From Christensenella sp. UBA6420 (GTDB lineage Bacteria > Bacillota > Clostridia > Christensenellales > DTU072), in the NCBI GenBank assembly GCA_002439705.1, contig DJPE01000021.1, positions 1 to 8,995 of the forward strand: a stretch of 8,995 bases of DNA. Reading direction: 5' to 3'. How positions within the stretch are numbered: position 1 is the stretch's first letter; each line of letters starts with the position of its first letter. The position numbers and the translations under genes were made by a program. The notes below the pieces were generated by a model. The model saw nothing but the letters and a program-made list of their open reading frames with translations, was not told the origin of the DNA and searched no databases. Below are positions 1 to 6,467 of this stretch, in pieces.

Positions 1-12
1 GCCATAATATTA

Positions 13-36
13 AAGGACACCCGCAGAGGTGTCCTT
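13..36. terminator. Perfect 9-bp hairpin, possible terminator
   Basis: AAGGACACC (13-21) pairs perfectly with GGTGTCCTT (28-36) around a 6-base loop. Neither strand has a clean T-run: the plus strand continues CGTTAATTA and the minus strand continues TAATATTAT. It could end a gene lying left of the window or act as a second-chance terminator for the minus-strand rubrerythrin operon. The hairpin itself is seen directly; the terminator role is inferred and weak. Confidence 0.45.
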
Positions 37-63
37 CGTTAATTATCGCGATGAAGCAAGGGA

Positions 64-112
64 GAGAAAAAGAATAAGAACGAAGAAGCAAGGCCGGAAT
101 GCCTTGCTTCTT
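64..112 (-). terminator. Rho-independent terminator of the ferritin-like/rubrerythrin operon
   Basis: On the minus strand AAGAAGCAAGGC pairs with GCCTTGCTTCTT (plus-strand 83-94 with 101-112), a perfect 12-bp stem with a 6-base loop. A T-rich tail follows (complement of 82 down to about 64, CGTTCTTATTCTTTTTC). It lies 83 bases beyond the rubrerythrin stop codon. The T tract is broken by C and A but is clearly on the minus-strand side, which fixes the direction. The arm sequence GAAGCAAGG is repeated at 53-61. Confidence 0.85.
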
Positions 113-195
113 TGAGTGCAATTTGTGCGGATAAAATTTTTACGGCACGAAGAGTGACGACGGCGGAGAAGTTTCGTGTGACGTGCGGGTGGATA

Positions 196-801
196 TTATA
201 TGCAGGACACGCATTCGGGGAAGGTAGTTTTGACTTCGACGGCGCCTTGTTTGGCTTGGCAAAGGGGACACTCGGTGAAGGCGGATTTGGATTTTTGTTC
301 GTAGCCGCAGTCGGCGCATTTCCAGACGACTTCGTTATCCTTTTTGTAGAGAGAGCCGGATTTGAGTTGTTCGTAGAGTTGTTTGAAGATGCCTTTGTGG
401 GCGTTCTCGGCGACGATAAGGTTGCGGAAGAGTCCGGCTATATCGCGGAAGCCTTCTTTGTCGGCGACTTTGGCGAAGCGTTCGTAGGCTTCGATTTCGT
501 TGCTTTCGTCTTCGGCGGCAAGGCGGAGATTGTCAAGGAAGTTCCACTTTTCGCGGAAGGGGAAGCCTGCGGAGATTTCCACGTTGTCGATAGTGCCTTC
601 GTCGGCGGTCTGGATGAAGGTATACAACATTCTCGCGTGGGTAAATTCCTGATGGACGATTTCGCCGATTATATCGGAAATTTCGACGTACTGTTCCTGA
701 TAGGCGTTGTAGGAGATGAATTCGTATCTCGTTCTTGCCATACATTCGCTTGCGTAAGCTCTCGCTAAATTCTTGTAAGTTTCGCTGTCAATAAGTTTCA
801 T
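196..801 (-). CDS. rbr: Rubrerythrin
   Basis: Rubrerythrin is a cytosolic non-haem diiron peroxidase of anaerobes: it reduces H2O2 to water with electrons from a rubredoxin-type iron centre and NAD(P)H-linked reductases. The 201-aa product has an N-terminal ferritin-like four-helix bundle (about residues 1-150), with E19, the ExxH motif E52-H55, an acidic helix (E97-E104) and E132/H135 as likely diiron ligands. A C-terminal rubredoxin-like domain follows, with two CxxC pairs (C162/C165 and C178/C181). The length fits the family. Two oddities stand out: the tail ends in a further CxxC (C197/C200), and the third ligand helix does not sit in the register I expect from classical rubrerythrins. 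The start ATG at 801 has AAGGAG (809-814) at good spacing; this site overlaps the upstream gene's stop codon, so the two genes are one operon and probably translationally coupled. The terminator lies at 64-112. Family assignment is secure; the physiological substrate is inferred. Confidence 0.95.
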   Translation of the reverse strand: MKLIDSETYKNLARAYASECMARTRYEFISYNAYQEQYVEISDIIGEIVHQEFTHARMLYTFIQTADEGTIDNVEISAGFPFREKWNFLDNLRLAAEDESNEIEAYERFAKVADKEGFRDIAGLFRNLIVAENAHKGIFKQLYEQLKSGSLYKKDNEVVWKCADCGYEQKSKSAFTECPLCQAKQGAVEVKTTFPECVSCI

Positions 802-812
802 TATTTTTCTCC

Positions 813-2075
813 TTATGCGTTTACGGATTCTTTAACTCTGCCGAGATTTACGTTGTCTATTTTTCTGTTTTGGAGTTCTATAATCGGATTTTTGGTATCC
901 TCATAGCGGTAATCTTTGCCGAACTCGTCGATATACTGACTTATTACGGTATGGCTTACGACGCTGTTTACGTTGCCGTTGATTTTATCCTGGAAGAAGA
1001 AAAATCTGCTTTGGTCGGGGATGGAATTTACGGTGGAGTAATCTTCCATATCGCCTGTTAAAGTGACGGTATTTTTAAGCACGTTGCGGACGTAGTCTTT
1101 TTGTTCGGAGAAGATAAGAAGGGCGGGGAATTCGCCTACGGGAATAACTTCCTGCCATTCTTTGCCGTCTACCTTTTTGAGAATTTCGGCGGCTTTGTGC
1201 AAGTGGGCGATTTCTGCAATAAGGTGCTGTTCCCACACTTTCTTTATATAGGGGTCGGTTTCCGACTTGTAGCAGGAATAGTAAAGGTAGCACTCGGTGT
1301 ATTCGTGGTTAAGCCAACATTCCGTCCAGGTGTCGGTGACGTCCATTAAAGAACCGTACTGGGTGACGTGTTCTTCTTCAACCATCGCTATTTCGGTATA
1401 GAGTCTGCGACCAAGGTCGGAAGTATAGAAGCCCGCCTGGTTCATATAGTAGTTCATAGTCTGCTGTTCGGCGGCGGTTATTATCGCGACGTCGAGTTTC
1501 GTAATCGGGTCGGCTTTTTTGAAATCGGTATAGCGTTTTACGTTGTCGTAAGGGTAGCGGTGATGGCTTATAGTAGGTCTGCCCGGCATAATCTCGGTGT
1601 ATCTTCCGACGAGTCTTTCGGCGTGGATACCCTGTTCCATATCGAGAAGGTCAGCGTAGCGATACAAGTGGTCGAAATCTTCGAGAAGGGCAAAATCGAG
1701 CGCTTTTTTGACGTGTTCGTCCTTTTCTCGCTGGGCGAGTATCGCCGTAAGGTCGACAGCCAACTGTTCGTAGCCTATTGTAGTTTCCAAAACGCTTTCG
1801 TTAATCGGTTTAAGGCAGGCGATGCGTTTTTGCTGTTGCTGTTCCTGCGCTCTGACTACGGCGAGCTCTCTCCGTACGTCGTTGTCGGGGCAATGGCGGT
1901 GGAATTGGTGCGAATACCAGTTGGCTTCGAATTCCGTTCCGTTCATAAGGATACAGCGGACTTTCGTGTAAGGGTCAACTTCGTTTTTATCGTAAGACTT
2001 CGGATAAATCGACGTCCAGTCGGAAAAAAGCGAATCTATTTTTTCGGGGCGTTCGTTAAAAGGGTTAAAACTCAT
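813..2075 (-). CDS. Large ferritin-like diiron-carboxylate protein, function unknown
   Basis: I do not recognise a named family for this 420-aa soluble protein, but the middle part reads as a diiron four-helix bundle: E203, E233-x-x-H236, E258, then E288-x-x-H291. This is the E...ExxH...E...ExxH pattern of ferritin-like and rubrerythrin-type sites. A helix around 130-155 (L131-E132-D133, H136, H151, E153) adds more acidic and His residues. The first 100 residues and the last 120 match nothing I know. There is no signal peptide and no membrane segment. The start ATG at 2075 is preceded by AAGGAG at normal spacing. The gene is the first of a two-gene operon; rubrerythrin starts 11 bases after its stop codon. 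By context it probably handles peroxide, oxygen or iron together with rubrerythrin, as an oxidase/peroxidase or an iron-binding partner; that is inference. Manganese catalase or an unrelated helical protein are less likely alternatives. Confidence 0.8.
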   Translation of the reverse strand: MSFNPFNERPEKIDSLFSDWTSIYPKSYDKNEVDPYTKVRCILMNGTEFEANWYSHQFHRHCPDNDVRRELAVVRAQEQQQQKRIACLKPINESVLETTIGYEQLAVDLTAILAQREKDEHVKKALDFALLEDFDHLYRYADLLDMEQGIHAERLVGRYTEIMPGRPTISHHRYPYDNVKRYTDFKKADPITKLDVAIITAAEQQTMNYYMNQAGFYTSDLGRRLYTEIAMVEEEHVTQYGSLMDVTDTWTECWLNHEYTECYLYYSCYKSETDPYIKKVWEQHLIAEIAHLHKAAEILKKVDGKEWQEVIPVGEFPALLIFSEQKDYVRNVLKNTVTLTGDMEDYSTVNSIPDQSRFFFFQDKINGNVNSVVSHTVISQYIDEFGKDYRYEDTKNPIIELQNRKIDNVNLGRVKESVNA

Positions 2076-2126
2076 AAAATAATCTCCTTCGGTTTGATAC
2101 GGATAAGTATTGCCGTTCGGGTTGCC

Positions 2127-2157
2127 GTTATACCTTGAAAAAACGTTTTACGCTCAA
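2127..2157 (-). promoter_or_regulatory. Possible promoter of the ferritin-like/rubrerythrin operon
   Basis: Read on the minus strand, TATAAC (complement of 2127-2132) is a fair -10 box and would give a leader of about 45 bases before the ATG at 2075. The best -35 is TTGAGC (complement of 2152-2157), but its spacing of 19 is long. A perfect 10-bp palindrome, AAAACGTTTT (2140-2149), lies in the spacer and could be an operator. The -10 is seen; the assignment is tentative. Confidence 0.3.
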
Positions 2158-2197
2158 ATGTTTTCGCCGGAAAAAAGGAGTGGTTTATTTATATGCG

Positions 2198-2226
2198 TTG
2201 CTTTTACGATATAAATTTGTTATAAT
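2198..2226 (+). promoter_or_regulatory. mnmA promoter (extended -10)
   Basis: TATAAT at 2221-2226 is preceded by TG one base upstream (2218-2219), an extended -10. TTGCTT at 2198-2203 lies 17 bases upstream and matches only the TTG half of the -35 consensus. Transcription would start near 2233, giving a leader of about 20 bases with GAGGTG (2243-2248) as ribosome binding site. A leader this short leaves no room for a riboswitch. Confidence 0.7.
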
Positions 2227-2252
2227 CTCAATATAAACGCATGAGGTGCAAT

Positions 2253-3320
2253 ATGGCGAAAACTGTAGTAATCGGAATGAGCGGAGGAGTGGACAGCAGC
2301 GTAGCCGCCCTTCTTCTCAAAGAGCAAGGGTACGACGTAATCGGACTTTTTATGAACAATTGGAAAGAAACCGACCCGAACGGGTGTTGTACCGCCGAAG
2401 AAGACTATACCGACGTGCGTCGGGTGGCAAACCTTATCGGCATACCGTATTACACCGTCGATTTTTCGCAAAACTATTGGGATAACGTTTTCAGACTGTT
2501 CGTAGAAGAATACAAAAAGGGCAGAACGCCTAACCCCGACGTGTTGTGCAACAGGGAAATTAAATTCGGAGCGTTCAGGGAACAAGCCGCGAAAATAGGC
2601 GCCGATTACATAGCTACGGGGCATTATTGCGGCGTTAAGCACGAAAACGGAAAGACCTATCTTACGCGGGCCGCCGACGAAAACAAGGACCAGACCTATT
2701 TCCTCAATCAGGTGACCGAAGAACAGATTTCCAATACTATTTTTCCTTTGGAAAAAATTACGAAACCCGAAGTAAGAGCCATCGCCGAAAAGTACGGTTT
2801 GGCGACGGCGAAGAAAAAGGATTCGACGGGGATATGCTTTATCGGAGAAAGGAACTTCCGTAACTTTTTAAGTAAATACATACCGATGAAAGAAGGCGAG
2901 ATAAGGACTCTCGACGGGAAGGTAGTCGGTCGTCACGACGGCGTGTATTACTACACGGTAGGACAGCATAAAGGGTTCGGACTGGGCGGAGTCAAGGGCG
3001 AAAACAACGACGAGCCGTGGTATATCGTCAAAAAAGACGTGCCGAATAATATCCTTTACGTCAATCAGGGAGAACCGGAAGAGCTGTATTCGAAAGTCCT
3101 GACCACCGAAGGGTTTAACTTCATTACCGAAGACATTGCCGACGGGAAGGAAGTCGAAGTTCGTATCCGCCATCGTCAACCGTTGCAGAAAGCTAAGTTT
3201 TTCCACACGGAAACGGGCGCGAGAGTGGAATTCTTCGACAAGCAAAGAGCTATCGCTTCGGGGCAGTATTGCGTGGTCTATGACGGAGAAATCTGCGTGG
3301 GCGGCGGAGTAATCGAATAG
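2253..3320 (+). CDS. mnmA: tRNA-specific 2-thiouridylase MnmA
   Basis: MnmA adenylates U34 of tRNA(Lys), tRNA(Glu) and tRNA(Gln) and replaces its 2-oxygen with sulfur carried as a cysteine persulfide, producing s2U at the wobble base in the cytosol. The 355-aa product shows the whole family signature: the PP-loop SGGVDSS (residues 10-16), TPNPDVLCN with the first catalytic cysteine C99, ATGHY (121-125), KDQTYFL (145-151), DSTGICFIGER with the second catalytic cysteine C195, then TVGQHKGFGLGG in the central domain and a C-terminal beta-barrel. Length is normal. An in-frame ATG exists at 2241, but the one at 2253 is preferred: it gives the standard start MAKTVVIGMSGG, and GAGGTG (2243-2248) lies just ahead of it and inside the longer version. 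The gene has its own promoter and is divergent from the ferritin-like operon. There is no clear terminator after it, so some transcripts may read into the flavodiiron gene 80 bases on. Confidence 0.97.
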   Translation: MAKTVVIGMSGGVDSSVAALLLKEQGYDVIGLFMNNWKETDPNGCCTAEEDYTDVRRVANLIGIPYYTVDFSQNYWDNVFRLFVEEYKKGRTPNPDVLCNREIKFGAFREQAAKIGADYIATGHYCGVKHENGKTYLTRAADENKDQTYFLNQVTEEQISNTIFPLEKITKPEVRAIAEKYGLATAKKKDSTGICFIGERNFRNFLSKYIPMKEGEIRTLDGKVVGRHDGVYYYTVGQHKGFGLGGVKGENNDEPWYIVKKDVPNNILYVNQGEPEELYSKVLTTEGFNFITEDIADGKEVEVRIRHRQPLQKAKFFHTETGARVEFFDKQRAIASGQYCVVYDGEICVGGGVIE

Positions 3321-3400
3321 ACACGCTTCCACAGCGAAGAAATTTGAAAAAACCGTCTTTATGGCGGAAAAATATAAGAAATAAAAAGGAGACGAAAAAA

Positions 3401-4552
3401 ATGTTTGTTACTGACGATATAAAATACGTAGGCGTAAACGATCACGAAATCGATTTGTTCGAAGGTATGTATGAAGTACCCGACGGAATGAGTTACAATT
3501 CTTACGTTATATGCGACGAAAAAACCGCCGTTATGGACACGGTGGACGCTAATTTCGTCGAAGAGTGGATAGATAACGTAAAAGCAGTCCTGAACGGCAA
3601 AAAGCCGGATTACCTTATCGTACAGCATATGGAACCCGACCATTCGGCGGGTGTAGGCGAGTTTTTGAAAATTTTTCCCGAAACTACGGTAGTGGGCAAC
3701 GCAAAAACTTTCGTTATGGCGGAAGAGTATTTCGGAAAAGATTTTTGCAAGAACAGACTTGTAGTAAAGGACGGCGATAGTTTGTCGCTCGGAAAACACG
3801 AACTTACTTTCGTGTTTGCGCCCATGGTGCATTGGCCCGAAGTAATGGTGACTTACGATAAGTACGACAAGACGCTCTTTTCGGCGGACGGTTTCGGCAA
3901 GTTCGGAGCGTTGGACACGGAAGCCGACTGGGCGTGCGAAGCGAGAAGATATTATTTCGGCATAGTGGGCAAGTTCGGAGCGCAGGTTCAGTCTTTACTT
4001 AAAAAGACCGCCGCTCTCGATATAAAAATTATTTGTCCGTTGCACGGTCCGGTGTTAAGCGACGATTTAAACTATTATATTTCCCTTTACGATATCTGGT
4101 CGTCGTACGGAACGGAATCGGACGGGGTATGCATTTGTTACACTTCGGTCTACGGCAACACGAAAAAAGCAGTTTTTGCTCTCGCCGAAGCGTTGGAGAA
4201 AAACGGTTGCAAAAAGGTGGCGGTAAACGACCTTGCCCGTTGCGATATGGCGGAAGCCGTGGAAGACGCATTCAGATACGGTAAATTGGTGCTTGCCACG
4301 ACCACTTATAACGGAGAAATTTTCCCCTTTATGAGAGATTTTATTAACAATCTTACCGAAAGAAACTTCAAAAACAGAACTTTGGCGTTTATAGAAAACG
4401 GAACGTGGGCGCCGACTGCTATGAAAGTAATGAAATCGAAGTTCGAAAACGGTAAAAATATAGTTTTTGCCGAAAATAATCTTACGATAAAGGGTTCTCT
4501 TACTGCTGAAAACGAAGAAACCATAGAAAAAATGGCGAAGGAATTGGCGTAA
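3401..4552 (+). CDS. fprA: A-type flavodiiron protein (O2/NO reductase)
   Basis: Flavodiiron proteins reduce O2 to water, or NO to N2O, in the cytosol of anaerobes, taking electrons through FMN from rubredoxin or a similar donor. The 383-aa product has an N-terminal metallo-beta-lactamase-like domain with all diiron ligands in order: H76-x-E78-x-D80-H81, H144 in the MVHWPE segment, D163 in SADGFG, and H215 in PLHGP. The flavodoxin domain follows from about 243, with the FMN phosphate loop TSVYGNT (248-254). Length fits the class A form, with no C-terminal rubredoxin or reductase fusion, so a separate electron donor is needed; none is encoded here apart from the rubredoxin-like domain of rubrerythrin. 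The frame is open upstream to a TTG at 3344, but ATG 3401 is the start: AAGGAG (3386-3391) sits nine bases before it and the protein then begins as the family does. Preference for O2 or NO cannot be read from sequence. Confidence 0.95.
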   Translation: MFVTDDIKYVGVNDHEIDLFEGMYEVPDGMSYNSYVICDEKTAVMDTVDANFVEEWIDNVKAVLNGKKPDYLIVQHMEPDHSAGVGEFLKIFPETTVVGNAKTFVMAEEYFGKDFCKNRLVVKDGDSLSLGKHELTFVFAPMVHWPEVMVTYDKYDKTLFSADGFGKFGALDTEADWACEARRYYFGIVGKFGAQVQSLLKKTAALDIKIICPLHGPVLSDDLNYYISLYDIWSSYGTESDGVCICYTSVYGNTKKAVFALAEALEKNGCKKVAVNDLARCDMAEAVEDAFRYGKLVLATTTYNGEIFPFMRDFINNLTERNFKNRTLAFIENGTWAPTAMKVMKSKFENGKNIVFAENNLTIKGSLTAENEETIEKMAKELA

Positions 4553-4583
4553 ACCTGAAATACTATTTTAAGGGAGATTTTTT

Positions 4584-5372
4584 ATGGGAAAAGAAGTATT
4601 GGAATGTTCGAGATGTTCCAACGAACCGACGGGAAGAATAAACGTAGGGCGGTTTATAGCGAAACTCGACGAGTGTTTCGAGACCGATAATCTTATCGAA
4701 GCGGCAAGAACCGTAGAATATTGGGAAAACGAAGCGAGAAGCCTTAACGATACCTGCGGACTGCTGTCGGTAATCAACGAAGAAATCGGACTTTACAGAA
4801 GAATGAACGAAAAGGATAAAGCGTTGCGCGCGGTGCGTATCGCTAAGGAAATAGTCGATTTTTCCGACAATAACGACGCTTCGAGAGCTACCGTCATGGT
4901 GAACGCCGCCACTACGCTTAAAGCGTTCGGGTATCCTGCCGAAGGCTTGCCGTATTTCGACAAAGCGGAAGAAATTTATATTAAAAACGGCAAAGAAAAT
5001 TCTTTCGAATACGCCGCGCTTCTCAATAACAAGTCGTCTTCTCTTTGCGATTTAAGAAGATACGACGACGGAGAGAAGTGCTTGAACCGCGCTATCGAGA
5101 TATTGAAAAAGGACGGCAAGCACGACGGAGAAATAGCCGTATCCTTAATAAACTTAGCTCACCTTACCTACGACAGGGACGAAAATTCTTACGAAGCGGT
5201 GGAAGCTATACTCGACAAGGCGTGGGAATATATAAATTCCGAAAATCAGCCGCACGACGCGAACTACGCTTTTATAATATCGAAATGCGCTCCGTCGCTA
5301 AGATACTTCAAGAGAGAACTCGAAGCGGAAGCGTTGGAACAGACCGCTGCGGAAATATACGGGAAGAAATAA
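4584..5372 (+). CDS. Tetratricopeptide-repeat protein
   Basis: This 262-aa soluble protein is almost entirely helical, with about four TPR-like helix pairs at residues 61-94, 103-136, 143-176 and 184-217. Their spacing of 40-42 residues resembles the longer TPR_12/kinesin-light-chain type. TPR proteins are binding scaffolds, so no reaction is expected. The N-terminus carries one CxxC (C8/C11), which alone is not a convincing metal site. The start ATG at 4584 follows AAGGGAGA at good spacing. The gene begins 31 bases after the flavodiiron stop codon, and the DUF4037 gene begins on the base after its own stop codon, so the two downstream genes are surely co-translated. From that arrangement I infer that it binds or presents substrates to the DUF4037 protein. 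The exact function is unknown. Confidence 0.85.
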   Translation: MGKEVLECSRCSNEPTGRINVGRFIAKLDECFETDNLIEAARTVEYWENEARSLNDTCGLLSVINEEIGLYRRMNEKDKALRAVRIAKEIVDFSDNNDASRATVMVNAATTLKAFGYPAEGLPYFDKAEEIYIKNGKENSFEYAALLNNKSSSLCDLRRYDDGEKCLNRAIEILKKDGKHDGEIAVSLINLAHLTYDRDENSYEAVEAILDKAWEYINSENQPHDANYAFIISKCAPSLRYFKRELEAEALEQTAAEIYGKK

Positions 5373-6296
5373 ATGAAAGGCTTGGAAATATCGGAAAAGT
5401 TCTTTTACGAATACGGCTTGCCGATGATAGAAAAAGAATTTTCCGAATATAAAGACAGAATTGCAGCAGGCTTAGTCGGACACGGCTCGGAGTGTTTCGG
5501 GTTTGACGACGAAATTTCGACCGACCACGATTTCGAGCCGGGGTTTTCTCTGTGGATAACCGACGAAGACGAAAGGGAATTCGGGTTCAAACTTTTCAGA
5601 GCGTACTCCCGCTTGCCGAAAGAGTATTGCGGACTCAAAGTCAAAAACGAAAGCCTTTTCGGTTCGGAAACGAGAGGCGTGCATACGATAAAGGAATTCT
5701 ATTCCTTTTACACGGGGAGCGGCGACGCGCCGGGAAGCTACGAGCAGTGGCTGTCGATACCCGATTTTTACCTTGCGGAAGCGACTAACGGCAAAGTTTT
5801 CCGCGACCCGTCGGGGAAGTTCAGCGAAATAAGGGACAAAATAAAGAACGGTTGCCCCGAAGACGTAAGACTGAAAAAACTTGCTTCCGCCGTCTTCAAT
5901 ACGGCGCAGGCGGGGCAGTATAACTATTTCAGGTGCCTTTCGCACGGAGAAAAAGGTGCGGCTGCTTTAGCTCTCGATAAATTCGCCGAAAACGCTCTTC
6001 ACGCCGTGTTTTTACTTAATAAATCCTATATGCCGTACTATAAATGGGCTTTCCGGCAGGGAAAACTTTTGCCGAAACTTACCGAAACGGTATCCGATAT
6101 CGAAACGGCTCTTCTTAATCCGTCGGACGATAAACTTAATAAGCAACTTATCGAAAAAGTAGCTTTCGATTTAGCGGAAGAGATAAGGAAACAAGGTCTT
6201 TCGGAAAGAACGGACGACTATCTCGAACCGTACGCTTACTGCATAAAGAACGCTATAAAAGACGGAAATCTGAGAAATTCGCCCGTGATGATGTAA
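5373..6296 (+). CDS. DUF4037 nucleotidyltransferase-fold protein
   Basis: This 307-aa protein resembles the DUF4037 family. Its N-terminal part has the active-site pattern of the nucleotidyltransferase superfamily: G38-S39-E40, then D45-D46-E47 and D51-H52-D53, i.e. GS followed by a DxD pair that would bind Mg-NTP. The rest (about 165-300) is helical, with an aromatic segment LLNKSYMPYYKW (214-225) reminiscent of the helical C-terminal domains of such enzymes. It would transfer a nucleotide to a small molecule, protein or RNA, but the substrate is unknown. The ATG abuts the TPR gene's TAA (TAAATG) and has only a weak purine-rich site, so translation probably depends on ribosomes coming from that gene. 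There is no signal peptide. The catalytic residues look intact, so it is probably active. Family call is good; activity is inferred. Confidence 0.82.
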   Translation: MKGLEISEKFFYEYGLPMIEKEFSEYKDRIAAGLVGHGSECFGFDDEISTDHDFEPGFSLWITDEDEREFGFKLFRAYSRLPKEYCGLKVKNESLFGSETRGVHTIKEFYSFYTGSGDAPGSYEQWLSIPDFYLAEATNGKVFRDPSGKFSEIRDKIKNGCPEDVRLKKLASAVFNTAQAGQYNYFRCLSHGEKGAAALALDKFAENALHAVFLLNKSYMPYYKWAFRQGKLLPKLTETVSDIETALLNPSDDKLNKQLIEKVAFDLAEEIRKQGLSERTDDYLEPYAYCIKNAIKDGNLRNSPVMM

Positions 6297-6357
6297 AACC
6301 GAACAAAATTCCGACCGTCGGCCGGAGTCGCAGATAATCATCATTCGGTTAAATTTT
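6297..6357 (+). terminator. Possible structured terminator after the DUF4037 gene
   Basis: AACCGAA (6297-6303) pairs with TTCGGTT (6344-6350), immediately followed by AAATTTT. Inside the 40-base loop, CGAC (6312-6315) can pair with GTCG (6327-6330). The outer stem is perfect but the loop is long and the T-run is short, so this is a weak terminator at best. Confidence 0.3.
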
Positions 6358-6358
6358 A

Positions 6359-6434
6359 GTATAATTATTCACGAGTATTTTGTTTTTACGGAGTTTTTCT
6401 TGACTTGGATAATATAATGACCGTATAATTATAC
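6359..6434 (+). repeat. Two copies of a 12-bp palindrome around the transporter promoter
   Basis: GTATAATTATAC (6423-6434) is a perfect palindrome that contains the -10 box. GTATAATTATTC (6359-6370) matches it at 11 of 12 positions, 64 bp upstream. A dimeric repressor could use both as operators. The AT-rich -10 itself makes such palindromes easier to get by chance, so the operator role is speculative. The upstream copy also contains a TATAAT (6360-6365) without a recognisable -35. Confidence 0.45.
6400..6429 (+). promoter_or_regulatory. Sigma-A promoter of the sodium symporter gene
   Basis: TTGACT (6400-6405) and TATAAT (6424-6429) are separated by 18 bases, a near-consensus promoter. Transcription should begin near 6436, leaving about 32 bases before the ATG at 6468, with AAGGA (6453-6457) as ribosome binding site. 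The leader is too short for a riboswitch or T-box, so any regulation probably acts on the promoter. Confidence 0.8.
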
Positions 6435-6467
6435 ATAACTTTTTTACATCAAAAGGATGGAAACAAA

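Noticed and set aside
146..178. CACGAA/TTCGTG hairpin in the rubrerythrin 3' UTR
   Set aside because: Only 6 bp with a 21-base loop and no T-run; easily chance.
112..768. Long plus-strand open frame (218 aa) opposite the rubrerythrin gene
   Set aside because: It is antisense to a clear rubrerythrin, very rich in Phe, Gly and Val, and lacks a plausible ribosome binding site; it follows from codon bias on the other strand.
1368..2138. Long plus-strand open frame (256 aa) opposite the ferritin-like gene
   Set aside because: No family features, no start signals, and a composition typical of an antisense shadow; the minus-strand protein has a metal-site pattern and a good ribosome binding site.
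2193..2225. Ten-codon mini-ORF (MRCFYDINLL) after an AAGGAG upstream of mnmA
   Set aside because: It overlaps the -35/-10 region of the mnmA promoter, so it would not be on that transcript, and the ribosome binding site spacing is long.
2220..2236. PerR-like box TTATAAT-CTC-AATATAA near the peroxide-defence genes
   Set aside because: The half-sites are spaced by 3 instead of 1, one base mismatches, and the left half is simply the mnmA -10 box. It is too weak to claim.
3344..3400. N-terminal extension of the flavodiiron protein from a TTG codon, and a TATAAG box at 3373-3378 as its promoter
   Set aside because: The extension includes the ribosome binding site of ATG 3401 and is unlike family members. 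The TATAAG has no -35 at workable distance and its start would fall in the ribosome binding site.
5930..5945. HEPN-type RNase motif (R-x4-6-H) in the DUF4037 protein, suggesting a toxin-antitoxin module
   Set aside because: The only nearby Arg/His pair is R187-x3-H191, outside the required spacing, and the nucleotidyltransferase residues lie in the same protein. A toxin-antitoxin call is not supported.
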